DNA of 64,000 nucleotides from assembly GCF_004345785.1 (NCBI RefSeq), contig NZ_SLXI01000003.1:124001-188000 (forward strand), given 5' to 3'. Under the pieces are notes generated by a model that was not told the origin of the DNA, ran no database searches, and saw only the letters and a program-made list of their open reading frames with translations. This DNA is from Bisgaardia hudsonensis (GTDB lineage Bacteria > Pseudomonadota > Gammaproteobacteria > Enterobacterales > Pasteurellaceae). Below are positions 36,145 to 47,460 of this stretch, one piece after another (positions within the stretch are counted from its first letter, which is position 1; each line of letters opens with the position of its first letter). The position numbers and the translations under genes were made by a program.

Positions 36145-37244
36145 TATTTTAATAACCACACTCTACCATAATGTTTAGATAATCCTGCTATATGCCCTGC
36201 TTCATCACCTATTCCTCGATAAAGGTCAAAATGATGCCCATTTACTGCACCACCTACATCTAACGCAATCATTAAATGTAATTGATGTTCTCCTGTCCAA
36301 TTTCCTTGATTATCCATTTGTGGTACTTCAACCAATACGATTGAGCCAGAAGGAATAACATTTTTATCCGCCGCAATCGCTGCCATAGGAATAAGAGGAA
36401 CACCTGCCGCCCCTCTTACTTTCCCTTTTGGATCATTTTTAAAGAAAACATAAGAAGGATTACGTTCTAATAACCCTTGTAAACGAGATGGATTTGCTTT
36501 TGCCCATTCTTTAATTGCTTGAATCGACATTTTTTCTTTAGGTATTTCGCCATCTTCCACCAACAAGCGACCAACAGAAACATAACTTTGCCCATTTTGT
36601 CCCGCATAAGCAAAATAATTCAAATGACCATCTCCAAAATCAACATAACCACTACCTTGTACGCCAAGCAGAAAATTATCTATCATTGAATCACTATATG
36701 CTAATTCTAATCCTTGTCCTTTTAATGCTCCTGCATAAATCTGTGCTCGGCTATAACGTTTATGACGTGGCATAGCATAAATAGGTTGATTATATCGTCT
36801 ATCAGGGAATCTTTTAGCATGAATAACAGGAGAATAATATCCCGTCATTAATACATTTTGATAGCCATCATATCCTTTCATAACATTTGGCTGAATGCCA
36901 TAATTCACTAACTCATTAACATTGGCACCAGATAACACCCAATTAGTAATTTTGCTATAAGTGTGTGAAAATCTGTTTGTCAAACGACTCGAATATTGTT
37001 GAACATTTGAAAGTTGTGTTAAAAAATCACCTTGATTTATTACCGCACTTTGATTTTCCACATCATTAACGAGTAAAAAATCCTGAGTTTGATAACTCCG
37101 TCCTGCAAACTTAGCACCAAAATTTTCAGTACCACTAGATTGAGAACTAGTTTTTTTTATATCAGATGAGCAAGAAGTAAAGAGTAAACTAAACACCAGA
37201 ACCACGAAGTTAATTATTGATATTCTTTTCGTCAAAAAATGCAT
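36144..37244 (-). CDS. mltA: Membrane-bound lytic murein transglycosylase A
   Basis: Outer-membrane lipoprotein that cleaves peptidoglycan glycan strands to 1,6-anhydromuropeptides. It has 366 residues, with lipobox LFTSC and Cys25. The MltA barrel is recognised by VLMTGYYSPVI, YVDFGDGHLNYFAYAGQNG and the C-terminal 3D domain with MIALDVGGAVNGHHFDLY, where the catalytic aspartate lies. It is translationally coupled to tcdA. The released anhydromuropeptides are the substrates of AmpG, encoded a little further on. Confidence 0.96.
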   Translation of the reverse strand: MHFLTKRISIINFVVLVFSLLFTSCSSDIKKTSSQSSGTENFGAKFAGRSYQTQDFLLVNDVENQSAVINQGDFLTQLSNVQQYSSRLTNRFSHTYSKITNWVLSGANVNELVNYGIQPNVMKGYDGYQNVLMTGYYSPVIHAKRFPDRRYNQPIYAMPRHKRYSRAQIYAGALKGQGLELAYSDSMIDNFLLGVQGSGYVDFGDGHLNYFAYAGQNGQSYVSVGRLLVEDGEIPKEKMSIQAIKEWAKANPSRLQGLLERNPSYVFFKNDPKGKVRGAAGVPLIPMAAIAADKNVIPSGSIVLVEVPQMDNQGNWTGEHQLHLMIALDVGGAVNGHHFDLYRGIGDEAGHIAGLSKHYGRVWLLK

Positions 37245-37453
37245 TATTGATTCCTAAATAAACCACTTAAAATTAAAGGAACCTAAACTAACAAAAAAAA
37301 TCATAAATATATAGTACTTTTTATGAAAATTAGTTAAATGAATAAAAGAAAATACACCCCAAATAGAATTAACACATAAAACACAAATAAAGGATAAAAA
37401 AATAGCATAACGGTCAATTTTATAACAAACAACTTTTTTTATTATTTTTTTAC

Positions 37454-37481
37454 TTGCATAAATTATTAATACGAGTATAGT
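37454..37481 (+). promoter_or_regulatory. Promoter of the initiator tRNA gene
   Basis: TTGCAT (37454-37459), a 16-base spacer and TATAGT (37476-37481) lie 14 bases before the tRNA 5' end. The rest of the gap 37245-37453 is AT-rich; I see nothing else in it except room for the mltA promoter. Confidence 0.65.
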
Positions 37482-37495
37482 GTGCAACTCACAGA

Positions 37496-37572
<77 letters not shown>

Positions 37573-37580
37573 GATTTTAT

Positions 37581-37616
37581 AAATCCCTAATTGAGAATAT
37601 CAGTTAGGGATTTTTT
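37581..37616 (+). terminator. Terminator after tRNA-fMet
   Basis: A 10-bp stem AAATCCCTAA/TTAGGGATTT (37581-37590, 37604-37613) with a 13-base loop and a T6 run. Confidence 0.85.
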
Positions 37617-37641
37617 ATAGGTAAAACCTCTAGCTCTTTTA

Positions 37642-37685
37642 AAATAAAAAAATAGCATAATTCATTTATCTGATTATGCTATTTT
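37642..37685 (-). terminator. Terminator after adk
   Basis: A 13-bp stem (37649-37661 with 37673-37685) followed on the minus strand by a T-rich tract (TTTATTTT). It lies 16 bases after the adk stop. Confidence 0.85.
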
Positions 37686-37701
37686 AGTATCCTTATAAAA
37701 T

Positions 37702-38451
<750 letters not shown>

Positions 38452-38475
38452 CTATAAATGATTTACATCTCTTTT

Positions 38476-39747
38476 CTACTGTTTTTTCTCATTCCAAGGG
38501 GCAATCCAAAATAAACATAACATACCCGGAATTGCAAGAAAGAAACAGAACCAAAAATAATCATAATAACCAAAAGATTTTATCAATACGCCAGCCTGAC
38601 TATTCACTGTTGCTCTTGGCAAAGCAGATAGACTCGTAAATAAGGCTAATTGTGTTGCGGTATAAAGTGGATTAGTTTCCCTTGCCATAAATGCAACAAA
38701 AGCGGCGGTACCTAAACCAACCCCCACATATTCTCCAGCAACCACAATCCCTAGTGCAAATAATTCAAAAATATCGACTTCAGTAAAAGGACCAAGGTGT
38801 GCTAACCAAGCAAATCCTAAAATAGTTACCATTTGTACCACACCAAATAGCCATAATGCACGATTAATCCCTATTTTTAACATAATAATGCCACCCAATA
38901 TGCTTGCCACTAACATAGGCCATAAGGAAGCATTTTTGGCAACTAAACCAATTTGTGTGGTACTAAATCCCATATCAAGATAAAACGGAGAAATCAGTGC
39001 CGTTGCCATACTATCCCCTAATTTATAAAGGAAAATAAAAGCTAAAATACCGATTGCCGACCAAGCTCCTTTTCGTCCAAAAAACTCTTTAAAAGGCTCT
39101 ACCACATTTTCTTTTAAAGTTCGATGTTTACTTAAATCAATAGGCGGTTCTTTACTTAAAAACAAAGTCATTAAAATCCCCGGCAACATAAAAAGTGCGG
39201 TAATAATAAAGACAGTTTTCCAAGGGAGATGATCTGCTAAAATTAATGATAACGATCCTGGTATCAGTCCAGCAACACGATAAGCATTAACGTGAATCGA
39301 GTTTCCTAAACCTAATTCATTATCTGACAAAATTTCTCGACGATAAGCATCTAAAACAATGTCTTGGCTAGCAGAGAAAAATGAGGTTAATGTGGCAATA
39401 CCAGCGATAATCGTCAACCCGAATTCACTTTTTGGATCTAAAAAACCAAAAGAAGCGAGTGAAACAATAAGTAATAATTGGGTGATCAGCATCCAACCAC
39501 GTCGTCTGCCTAAAAAAGGTGGAATAAATCGGTCTAATAATGGAGACCACAAAAATTTCCAAGTAAAAGGTAAAGTAACCAACGTAAAATATCCTAAGGT
39601 TTTTAAATCTACAGATTCTTTACGTAACCAAAGTGGCAATAAAGATACAATAATATAAAGTGGTAAACCTGAGCTGAATCCTGTAAATATACAAATCAGC
39701 ATATTTCGACTAAAAATTTGTTGATATAGCGATGTTTTTTGTTCCAT
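38476..39747 (-). CDS. ampG: Muropeptide permease AmpG
   Basis: Inner-membrane MFS transporter of 423 residues that imports anhydromuropeptides for cell-wall recycling. About 12 membrane segments; the family signature is the N-terminal FTGFSSGLPLYIIVSLLPLWLR and the LLDRFIPPFLGRRRGWML loop. The adk-ampG order matches H. influenzae from memory. An uptake signal lies at 39193-39201. Works with MltA and other lytic enzymes in this window. Confidence 0.92.
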   Translation of the reverse strand: MEQKTSLYQQIFSRNMLICIFTGFSSGLPLYIIVSLLPLWLRKESVDLKTLGYFTLVTLPFTWKFLWSPLLDRFIPPFLGRRRGWMLITQLLLIVSLASFGFLDPKSEFGLTIIAGIATLTSFFSASQDIVLDAYRREILSDNELGLGNSIHVNAYRVAGLIPGSLSLILADHLPWKTVFIITALFMLPGILMTLFLSKEPPIDLSKHRTLKENVVEPFKEFFGRKGAWSAIGILAFIFLYKLGDSMATALISPFYLDMGFSTTQIGLVAKNASLWPMLVASILGGIIMLKIGINRALWLFGVVQMVTILGFAWLAHLGPFTEVDIFELFALGIVVAGEYVGVGLGTAAFVAFMARETNPLYTATQLALFTSLSALPRATVNSQAGVLIKSFGYYDYFWFCFFLAIPGMLCLFWIAPWNEKKQ

Positions 39748-39827
39748 AAAGCACCGTCACTTATTTTCATAAAACAGATGATGAGAGTATAGAACTTTTT
39801 TTACATTAGGTTAAGTTAAAATTGCTT

Positions 39828-39864
39828 AAGCAAACGTTTACTATTAACAGAAATCAGGTAGAAT
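39828..39864 (+). promoter_or_regulatory. PurR-type operator and promoter of the purine permease gene
   Basis: AAGCAAACGTTTACTA at 39828-39843 matches the PurR consensus closely. It overlaps a possible -35 (TTTACT, 39837-39842) with TAGAAT 16 bases further on at 39859-39864, which fits repression by PurR when purines are plentiful. Confidence 0.75.
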
Positions 39865-39898
39865 AACGCCGTTTTTCCTATCATATATAAGGTCTATT

Positions 39899-41212
39899 AT
39901 GTCTTTAGAAAATCTTTTCGAAATTACAAAACGTAATTCAAATATTAAACAAGAAATTATTGCAGGGCTAACCACCTTTTTAGCAATGGTTTATTCTGTT
40001 ATCGTTGTACCTAATATGTTAAGTGCAGCAGGATTTCCGCCAGAAAGTGTCTTTATTGCTACTTGCTTAGTATCAGGAATTGGTTCTATTCTTATCGGAT
40101 TGTGGGCAAATGCCCCAATGGCTATTGGTTGTGCTATTTCATTAACCGCATTTACTGCATTTAGCTTAGTGCTTGGACAACAAGTCAGTATTCCAGTAGC
40201 ACTCGGTGCAGTTTTCTTGATGGGGGTTGTATTTACCTTAATTTCTGCAACGGGTATTCGTTCTTGGATTTTACGCAATTTACCTGCCAGTATTGCACAT
40301 GGAGCAGGAATTGGTATCGGTCTATTCTTACTATTAATTGCCGCTCATGGTGTCGGTATCATAGTAGGCAACCAAGCAGGACTACCTGTAAAACTTGGTG
40401 ATTTCGCTTCATTCCCTGTCCTAATGTCCTTAATCGGTTTAGCCTTTATTATTGGTTTAGAAAAAATGCAAATCAAAGGCGGAATTTTATGGGTAATTAT
40501 AGCAATTACGATTATTGGTTTAATTTTTGATCCGAAGGTCACCTTCTCTGGTGAAATTTTTAAAATGCCTACCTTTGGTGAACAATCTTTATTCTTAGAA
40601 TTAGATATTATGGGTGCATTACAACCAGCTATTTTACCTGTTGTTTTTGCCTTGGTAATGACTGCAATCTTTGACGCAACGGGAACTATTCGAGCGGTTG
40701 CCGGGCAAGCTAATTTATTAGATAAAGATGGGCAAATTATTAACGGTGGTAAAGCGCTTTCTTCTGATTCAATGAGCAGTATTTTTTCTGGAATACTAGG
40801 TACAGCTCCAGCGGCTGTTTATATTGAATCGGCAGCAGGCACTGCCGCAGGTGGTAAAACAGGGATTACCGCAATAGTGGTAGGAATATTATTTTTATTT
40901 ATGCTATTTTTCCAACCATTAGCAACCCTAGTACCGAGTTATGCAACGGCTCCCGCATTAATGTATGTTGGTTTATTAATGCTAAGTAATGTGAGTAAAT
41001 TAGACTTTAACGACTTTGTAGGTGCAATGAGTGGCTTAATTTGCGCCGTATTTATTGTCTTAACGGCTAATATCGTTACAGGTATAATGCTTGGCTTTGC
41101 TACATTAGTTATCGGTCGTGTTGTTAGCGGCGAAGCGAAAAAATTAAATATTGGAACAGTATTAATTGCGGTTGCATTAGTTGCTTTCTATATTGGTGGC
41201 TGGGCAATTTAA
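39899..41212 (+). CDS. NCS2/AzgA-type purine permease
   Basis: Inner-membrane nucleobase transporter of 437 residues with 12 to 14 membrane segments. The N-terminal [25 protein letters not shown] and [23 protein letters not shown] are typical of the AzgA branch that moves adenine, guanine or hypoxanthine with protons (E. coli AdeP/GhxP relatives). The PurR-like operator upstream supports a purine substrate. Which base it prefers cannot be told from sequence. It ends at a long bidirectional terminator. Confidence 0.9.
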   Translation: MSLENLFEITKRNSNIKQEIIAGLTTFLAMVYSVIVVPNMLSAAGFPPESVFIATCLVSGIGSILIGLWANAPMAIGCAISLTAFTAFSLVLGQQVSIPVALGAVFLMGVVFTLISATGIRSWILRNLPASIAHGAGIGIGLFLLLIAAHGVGIIVGNQAGLPVKLGDFASFPVLMSLIGLAFIIGLEKMQIKGGILWVIIAITIIGLIFDPKVTFSGEIFKMPTFGEQSLFLELDIMGALQPAILPVVFALVMTAIFDATGTIRAVAGQANLLDKDGQIINGGKALSSDSMSSIFSGILGTAPAAVYIESAAGTAAGGKTGITAIVVGILFLFMLFFQPLATLVPSYATAPALMYVGLLMLSNVSKLDFNDFVGAMSGLICAVFIVLTANIVTGIMLGFATLVIGRVVSGEAKKLNIGTVLIAVALVAFYIGGWAI

Positions 41213-41227
41213 TCGCTTATCTCTTCT

Positions 41228-41266
41228 AAAATAAAGGTTTAGTTTTTACAACTAAACCTTTATTTT
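41228..41266. terminator. Bidirectional terminator between the purine permease gene and mnmC
   Basis: A 17-bp stem (41228-41244 with 41250-41266) with a 5-base loop and flanking A and T runs, between convergent genes. Confidence 0.9.
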
Positions 41267-41270
41267 TACC

Positions 41271-43298
41271 TTATTCAACGGGCTTTACTACAGTTCCTTT
41301 CAATAATTTCCTTATCCAACTGCGATTCGCACTTAAACTATGGATAATATCTTCACTTAAAGGCAAAGGTTCATTATAAATTAATGAAGCTAAAACTTCG
41401 CCTAGCAATGGTGCAGAAGTTAAACCACGAGAGCCTAATGCACCAGTTAAATAAAGGTTAGTAAAATGACTTGCATTTCTTATGGTTTGTTTACGACGAC
41501 GTAAATTAAAAATATTTTTATAATCAACAACTTGCTCATTAAAATTTGGAACATTACCAACCATTGGAATACGATCTCTAACGGTACAACGAATACCCAT
41601 TCTTGCTTGATTTTCTGAAGTATCAATTTCATTGACCCAATCTACCCCAGTTAAATTTTTTTGTATTTTTTGTTGATTTTCTTGTTGCTCTTGTAAACTA
41701 AATTCTCGAGTATCATTATCTCTAATATGGCTTGCTCCGATACAATGTGTGTTTTTATCTATATCGACAGGTGTTAAATAGCCATCATAACAAACAACTG
41801 TTTTCAGTTTTTGTAATGTTTCCGATGTGGGAATATGGCTCACTTGACCACGAACCGAGCATAAAGGAAGCTGGTTGGTTTGTGCAAAATCCTTTAATTT
41901 ATGTCCATTTGCTAATACAACAATCTGATGAGCAAATAGCTCTCCTTTTGCATTAGTCAGATACCATTGATCATTTTCATCTTGTGAAAGTGCGGTAATA
42001 TTTTGAAAAGTTTTTAAAATTACACCGCACTTTTCTAAATAGCTAAAGGCATTTTGTACAAATTGACGTGGAGCTAACCAAGCACCATTAGGAATAAAAC
42101 CCCCACCACAAGGTAAAGGCAAACCCACTACATCGCTAAGCCCTTGTTTATTTAATTCTTGGTATAAACTTGAACTCCAATGATAGTCAGCTATTTTTTG
42201 TAATTTTTTCGCACTTCTTTCGTCATAAGCACACAAAGCTACACCACAAAATTTATGGTCAAACTGGATACCTTGTTTAATCGCCCAATGTAATTGTTGT
42301 AGTCCATAGGCAAAAGCGTGTACATAAAAACGAATATTTTTTTCATCATCATCACTTAATTGAGGATAAAATGCCCCTTGTTTATTGCCTGAAGCATTCA
42401 AGGCGGGCTGTTCATCTTCACAGTAAATTGTTACTTTTGCTCCACGATTAACTAAAGAAATAGCAGTAAATAAGGAAGCAATCCCTCCGCCAATAATCGC
42501 AATATCAGCTTGTTTCGTTAATTTAGCAGATTGTGGTAGATACCAAGGTGTTTTAATATCTAAAGGTTGTTCCTGTAACTTAATCCCTTGCAAACATTCT
42601 CTTTTTTTACCGTAGCCTTTTCGTTTAGTTACTGTAAAACCGACAGATTCAAGTCCTTTTCTGACAGCACTTGCCGCCGTGAATGTTGCAAATGAACCTT
42701 GTTGTTTTGTATAACGATAAACATATTCGTATAGTTTATCATTCCACATTTCAGGATTTTTGCTCGGTGCAAAGCCATCTAAGAACCAAACATCAATTTT
42801 ATTTTGCATATAATCCCCTAATTGCGGTAGATTATCTGCTACATCGCCAAACCAAAGATCCAATGTTGTTTCTTCAAAATGAATACGATAGCAACCCACA
42901 ATAGGATCAAGCCAATTTTCTTGCAGCTGGCTTGCTATTGATGAAAATTCTGGATACGCTAAATGTGCTTGTTTTAGTTGTGCTAAAGCTAACGGATATT
43001 TTTCAAAAGAAAGAAAAAACAAACGTTTTAATGGTGAATTAGGGTATTCTTTTCTAAATTGACGAAATAACTGAATAGTAGCAAAAAAATTTAATCCTGT
43101 TCCAAATCCTGTTTCAGCAATCACAAAATGACTAGCTTGAAATTCAGTCCAACGTTTCCAAAGATGATTACCTTCGATAAAAACATATTGTGTTTCCTGT
43201 AAACCATCTGTATTAGAAAAATAAATATCATCAAACGCTTCTGATACTGGTGTATTTTCTTGATTAAAATAAACTTTTGCTGAAGTAATATTTAACAT
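41271..43298 (-). CDS. mnmC: Bifunctional tRNA modification enzyme MnmC
   Basis: Completes mnm5s2U at the wobble position: the C-terminal FAD domain removes the carboxymethyl group and the N-terminal AdoMet domain methylates. With the start at 43298 ([17 protein letters not shown]) it has 675 residues, like E. coli (668); an in-frame start at 43436 adds 46 unrelated residues and would overlap the divergent fabB promoter. The methyltransferase part has [10 protein letters not shown] and [12 protein letters not shown]; the FAD part begins [14 protein letters not shown] near residue 265. It is divergent from fabB, the same arrangement as in E. coli. Two uptake signals in opposite orientation lie inside it. 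Confidence 0.95.
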   Translation of the reverse strand: MLNITSAKVYFNQENTPVSEAFDDIYFSNTDGLQETQYVFIEGNHLWKRWTEFQASHFVIAETGFGTGLNFFATIQLFRQFRKEYPNSPLKRLFFLSFEKYPLALAQLKQAHLAYPEFSSIASQLQENWLDPIVGCYRIHFEETTLDLWFGDVADNLPQLGDYMQNKIDVWFLDGFAPSKNPEMWNDKLYEYVYRYTKQQGSFATFTAASAVRKGLESVGFTVTKRKGYGKKRECLQGIKLQEQPLDIKTPWYLPQSAKLTKQADIAIIGGGIASLFTAISLVNRGAKVTIYCEDEQPALNASGNKQGAFYPQLSDDDEKNIRFYVHAFAYGLQQLHWAIKQGIQFDHKFCGVALCAYDERSAKKLQKIADYHWSSSLYQELNKQGLSDVVGLPLPCGGGFIPNGAWLAPRQFVQNAFSYLEKCGVILKTFQNITALSQDENDQWYLTNAKGELFAHQIVVLANGHKLKDFAQTNQLPLCSVRGQVSHIPTSETLQKLKTVVCYDGYLTPVDIDKNTHCIGASHIRDNDTREFSLQEQQENQQKIQKNLTGVDWVNEIDTSENQARMGIRCTVRDRIPMVGNVPNFNEQVVDYKNIFNLRRRKQTIRNASHFTNLYLTGALGSRGLTSAPLLGEVLASLIYNEPLPLSEDIIHSLSANRSWIRKLLKGTVVKPVE
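41988..42032. repeat. Inverted pair of uptake signals inside mnmC
   Basis: AAGTGCGGT at 41988-41996 and ACCGCACTT at 42024-42032 with 27 bases between. Such inverted pairs normally sit after genes as terminators; this one is inside coding sequence. Confidence 0.9.
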
Positions 43299-43311
43299 AG
43301 TATTTAGATAT

Positions 43312-43339
43312 TTGTTGAAAGGATTAACTTTGTTATAAT
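43312..43339 (+). promoter_or_regulatory. fabB promoter
   Basis: TTGTTG (43312-43317), a 16-base spacer and a perfect TATAAT (43334-43339). The expected transcript start near 43346 gives a leader of about 100 bases to the fabB start. Confidence 0.6.
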
Positions 43340-43448
43340 GATAGCCCAAAATTTGGTATTGGTCGAACCTTCTAATAAATACTTGCAATATTTTCGTTTC
43401 GTAGTAATTTAACGACCAATTAATTTCAAAACTCATAAGGAATAATCA

Positions 43449-44669
43449 ATGAAAAGAGCGGTGATTACTGGCTTTGGTGTCATATCAAGTATAGGTAACA
43501 ATAAAGAAGAAGTGTTATCTTCATTAAAAACAGGTAAATCAGGTATTGAAATTGTCCCTAGTTTCGTTGAGATCGGTATGCGTAGCCAAATTGCAGGTAC
43601 TATAAAATTAAACCCCGCCGAACATATTGATCGCAAAGTATATCGTTTTATGGGCGATAGTGCCGCTTATGCTTATCTCGCAATGAAAGAAGCCATTGAA
43701 GATTCTGGCTTAGCAGAAGACCAAGTTTCAAATGATCGTACAGGACTTGTTGTTGGCGCAGGAACAGGTTCAGCTCATAGCCAAGTAGTTGCTTGCGATG
43801 CTATTCGTGGACCAAGAGGCGTAAAAGCGGCAGGTCCTTATGCTGTAACCAAAACAATGGCTTCCAGTGTGTCAGCTTGTTTAGCCACGCCTTATAAAAT
43901 TCGTGGTGTAAATTATAGTATCAGTTCAGCTTGTGCTACATCAGCACATTGTATTGGACATGCTGTAGAATTAATTCAATTAGGTAAACAAGATGTTGTT
44001 TTTGCCGGTGGTGCTGAAGAACTTTCTTGGGAATGTGCTGCTGAGTTTGACGCAATGGGTGCTGTGTCCACAAAATATAATGATACCCCTGAAAAAGCAT
44101 CTCGTGCTTATGATGCAAATCGTGATGGTTTTGTTATTGCGGGCGGTGGTGCAATCGTTGTAGTTGAAGAATTAGAACACGCTTTAGCTCGTGGAGCAAA
44201 AATCTATGCAGAAATCGTTGGCTATGGTGCAACATCAGATGGTTATGATATGGTGGCTCCAAGTGGTGAAGGTGCACAACGCTGTATGAAACAAGCTCTT
44301 GCTACTGTTGATACACCAATTGATTATATTAACGTTCATGGTACTTCTACACCAGTTGGTGATGTAAAAGAATTAGAAGCCATTCGAGCAGTATTTGGAG
44401 ATAATATACCCGCTATCTCATCAACAAAATCAATGACGGGCCATTCTTTAGGGGCCGCTGGTGCTCACGAAGCCATTTACTCATTACTTATGCTAGATAA
44501 TGATTTTATCGCACCAAGTATTAACATTGAAACTCTTGATGAAAAAGCTGAAGGAATGAATGTAGTAACAGAAACCAGAGAAAATGCGGGATTAAATACA
44601 GTTATGTCAAACAGCTTCGGCTTTGGTGGCACTAACGCCGCATTAGTTTTCAGACGTTATAGTAAATAA
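43449..44669 (+). CDS. fabB: 3-oxoacyl-ACP synthase I (FabB)
   Basis: Condensing enzyme of fatty acid synthesis, needed for unsaturated fatty acids. It has 406 residues as in E. coli. The nucleophile is Cys162 in [11 protein letters not shown]; the two catalytic histidines are in [11 protein letters not shown] and [12 protein letters not shown], and the C-terminal [15 protein letters not shown] is present. It is divergent from mnmC. A strong ribosome site AAGGAA precedes the start. Confidence 0.97.
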   Translation: MKRAVITGFGVISSIGNNKEEVLSSLKTGKSGIEIVPSFVEIGMRSQIAGTIKLNPAEHIDRKVYRFMGDSAAYAYLAMKEAIEDSGLAEDQVSNDRTGLVVGAGTGSAHSQVVACDAIRGPRGVKAAGPYAVTKTMASSVSACLATPYKIRGVNYSISSACATSAHCIGHAVELIQLGKQDVVFAGGAEELSWECAAEFDAMGAVSTKYNDTPEKASRAYDANRDGFVIAGGGAIVVVEELEHALARGAKIYAEIVGYGATSDGYDMVAPSGEGAQRCMKQALATVDTPIDYINVHGTSTPVGDVKELEAIRAVFGDNIPAISSTKSMTGHSLGAAGAHEAIYSLLMLDNDFIAPSINIETLDEKAEGMNVVTETRENAGLNTVMSNSFGFGGTNAALVFRRYSK

Positions 44670-44691
44670 TTAAACTTTTCGTCTAAAAAAT

Positions 44692-44729
44692 AAAGCCTAT
44701 TAATTTAAAAATTTAATAGGCTTTTTCAT
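44692..44729 (+). terminator. Terminator after fabB
   Basis: A 12-bp stem AAAGCCTATTAA/TTAATAGGCTTT (44692-44703, 44713-44724) with a T5 run. Confidence 0.9.
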
Positions 44730-44739
44730 TTACATAATT

Positions 44740-44773
44740 CCAATAAAAGAGAGTAACAATAATTGCTACTCTC
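44740..44773 (-). terminator. Terminator after glyA
   Basis: GAGAGTAACAAT (44749-44760) pairs with ATTGCTACTCTC (44762-44773) with one mismatch, followed on the minus strand by TTTTATTG. Confidence 0.7.
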
Positions 44774-44789
44774 AATGGTATAAAGTCAA

Positions 44790-46049
44790 TTATGCATAAA
44801 CAGGAAGACGTTTACAGATTTCTAATACTTTTACTTTTGTACTTTCTATCACTTTGTCTTCATTTTCAGTACCAATACTGTCTAATACATCACACATCCA
44901 ACCAGCTAATGTCGCCACATCTTGCTCATTAAAACCACGACGAGTAACTGATGGCGTACCAACACGGATACCTGAAGTAACAAATGGTTTTTGTGGATCA
45001 TTTGGCACAGAATTTTTATTTACAGTAATATTTGCACGACCAAGAGCGGCATCCGCTGCTTTACCTGTAATATTATGGCTAATTAAATCAACTAGGAATA
45101 AATGATTTTCAGTACCATTGGACACTATTTTATAACCACGTTGTTTAAATATTTCAACCATTGCTTTTGCATTTTTTACAACGTTTGCTTGGTAAGTTTT
45201 AAACTCTGGCTCTAGTGCTTCTTTAAAACAAACGGCTTTTGCTGCAATAACGTGAACCAATGGACCACCTTGACCAGCTGGGAATACTGCACTATTTAAC
45301 TTTTTATAAAGTTCTTCATCACCATTGGCAAGGATTAAACCACCACGAGGACCAGCTAATGTTTTGTGAGTTGTTGTTGTTACAACATGAGCATAAGGCA
45401 TTGGACTTGGATACACACCAGCCGCAATCAATCCTGCAACGTGGGCCATATCTACAAATAAATAAGCACCTACTTCATCTGCGATTTCGCGCATTTTAGC
45501 CCAATCAACTACTTGAGAATAAGCTGAGAAACCACCAACGATCATTTTTGGTTTTACTTCAAGTGCTTGCTTACGTAATGCCTCATAATCAATCACACCT
45601 TCAGCAGTAATACCATATTGTTCTGCATGATAAATTTTTCCTGAAAAACTCACAGAAGCGCCATGAGTTAAATGCCCACCATGAGCAAGGCTCATTCCCA
45701 AAATAGTATCACCTGGATTTAACAATGCCATATATACCGCTGCATTTGCTTGTGAGCCAGAATGTGGTTGCACATTTGCATAATCTGCGCCAAATAATTC
45801 TTTCGCACGATCAATCGCTAATTGCTCAACGATATCAGCATATTCACAGCCGCCATAATAACGCTTACCCGGATATCCCTCCGCATATTTGTTAGTAAAC
45901 TGTGATCCTTGAGCTTGCATTACTCTTGGACTTGCATAGTTTTCAGAAGCGATTAATTCGATATGCTCTTCTTGACGGCGATTTTCGTCTTGAATAGCTT
46001 GCCATAATACTGGATCATAATCTGCAATATTCATCGATCTTTTTAACAT
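44790..46049 (-). CDS. glyA: Serine hydroxymethyltransferase
   Basis: PLP enzyme that converts serine and tetrahydrofolate to glycine and methylene-THF, feeding purine synthesis. It has 419 residues (E. coli 417). The start [16 protein letters not shown] is nearly that of E. coli, and the PLP lysine is in [17 protein letters not shown] good ribosome site GAGGA precedes it. It follows purD after 96 bases, consistent with a shared one-carbon and purine theme. I found no clear PurR site in that gap. Confidence 0.98.
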   Translation of the reverse strand: MLKRSMNIADYDPVLWQAIQDENRRQEEHIELIASENYASPRVMQAQGSQFTNKYAEGYPGKRYYGGCEYADIVEQLAIDRAKELFGADYANVQPHSGSQANAAVYMALLNPGDTILGMSLAHGGHLTHGASVSFSGKIYHAEQYGITAEGVIDYEALRKQALEVKPKMIVGGFSAYSQVVDWAKMREIADEVGAYLFVDMAHVAGLIAAGVYPSPMPYAHVVTTTTHKTLAGPRGGLILANGDEELYKKLNSAVFPAGQGGPLVHVIAAKAVCFKEALEPEFKTYQANVVKNAKAMVEIFKQRGYKIVSNGTENHLFLVDLISHNITGKAADAALGRANITVNKNSVPNDPQKPFVTSGIRVGTPSVTRRGFNEQDVATLAGWMCDVLDSIGTENEDKVIESTKVKVLEICKRLPVYA

Positions 46050-46145
46050 TGTGTTTTCCTCATTAGTGATAGAAATAAACCTGTATTTTATCCTGTTATA
46101 ACATAATTTTTAATTAAAATATCTTACCATTTTCGAGTTAGCTAA

Positions 46146-47435
46146 TTATTTAACTAACTCTCTTGCTACTGCTCGATAACCAATATCTCGACGGTAAAAA
46201 CGACCAGTCCATTGAATTTGTTCAGCTAATTTTAATGCTTTTTGTTGTGCTTCAAAAACAGAATTTCCTAAAGCAGTAGCACATAATACTCGTCCACCAT
46301 TAGTTACTAATTTTCCATTTTTCTCAGCTACACCAGCTAAAAATACTTTTTCATCAGCAACCTCCTCTGTTGGCAACCCAGTGATCTCATCAGCTTTACG
46401 ATAATCATCAGGATAACCTTCAGCGGCTAACACAATGCCTAATGCTGCTTTTGAATCCCATTCAGATTTAACTTGATCCAATTTACCTTCACAAGCCTTT
46501 AAGCATAGTTCTACTAAATCAGATTTCATACGCATCATAATTGGTTGCGTTTCAGGATCACCAAAACGGCAGTTAAACTCTATCACTTTTGGCTGACCAT
46601 TTGGCATAATCATTAAACCAGCATACAAGAAACCTTTATAAGGATTATCTTCAGAAGCCATACCTTGAACAGTCGGGTAAATCACTTCATCCATAATGCG
46701 TTGGTGAATATCAGGAGTTACGACTGGTGCTGGAGAATAAGCTCCCATTCCACCTGTATTCAAGCCTTTGTCTTGTTCACCCACTCGTTTATGATCTTGA
46801 CTGGTTGCCATTGGTTCGACATTTTTACCATCAACCATCACAATAAAACTAGCTTCTTCACCATCTAAAAATTCTTCTACAACCACGCGATGCCCAGCTT
46901 CACCAAAAGCATTTCCCGCTAACATATCTTTAATTGCATTTTCTGCTTCTGCTATTGTCATCGCAACGATAACGCCTTTACCTGCGGCAAGTCCATCTGC
47001 TTTAATAACAATAGGCGCCCCTTTTTCTCTCACATAAGCTAAAGCTGGTTCTATTTCAGTAAAATTTTGATATTCTGCAGTAGGAATATTATGACGAGCA
47101 AGGAAATCCTTAGTAAATGCTTTAGAGCCTTCTAATTGTGCCGCTGCTTGACGAGGTCCGAAAATAGTCAATCCTTCTTTTTCAAAGGCATCTACAACAC
47201 CAATAACTAATGGTGCTTCAGGACCAACAATCGTTAATCCAATATCATGATCTTTAGCAAATTTCACTAAAGCGGGGACATCTGTTACAGAAATATCCAC
47301 ATTTTGTACCGCACTTTCTGTAATAGTACCTGCATTACCTGGTGCAACAAACACTTTATCTGCAAGCGGTGATTGTGCTGCTTTCCATGCTAATGCGTGC
47401 TCACGCCCACCATTACCAATAATTAAAATATTCAT
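46146..47435 (-). CDS. purD: Phosphoribosylamine-glycine ligase
   Basis: ATP-grasp enzyme (GAR synthetase) that joins glycine to phosphoribosylamine in purine synthesis; 429 residues, as in E. coli. The N-terminus MNILIIGNGGREHALAWK and the signature RFGDPETQ are present, along with KADGLAAGKGVIVA of the ATP-grasp fold. It lies 25 bases downstream of a phosphoethanolamine transferase gene, which separates it from purH. An uptake signal lies at 47308-47316. Confidence 0.98.
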   Translation of the reverse strand: MNILIIGNGGREHALAWKAAQSPLADKVFVAPGNAGTITESAVQNVDISVTDVPALVKFAKDHDIGLTIVGPEAPLVIGVVDAFEKEGLTIFGPRQAAAQLEGSKAFTKDFLARHNIPTAEYQNFTEIEPALAYVREKGAPIVIKADGLAAGKGVIVAMTIAEAENAIKDMLAGNAFGEAGHRVVVEEFLDGEEASFIVMVDGKNVEPMATSQDHKRVGEQDKGLNTGGMGAYSPAPVVTPDIHQRIMDEVIYPTVQGMASEDNPYKGFLYAGLMIMPNGQPKVIEFNCRFGDPETQPIMMRMKSDLVELCLKACEGKLDQVKSEWDSKAALGIVLAAEGYPDDYRKADEITGLPTEEVADEKVFLAGVAEKNGKLVTNGGRVLCATALGNSVFEAQQKALKLAEQIQWTGRFYRRDIGYRAVARELVK

Positions 47436-47460
47436 AAATTTTCCTTTCTATTAAAATAAA

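Noticed and set aside
43358..43372. FadR-like sequence upstream of fabB
   Set aside because: TGGTCGAACC resembles half of a FadR site but misses a conserved base, and it lies downstream of the predicted start point, unlike the E. coli activator position.
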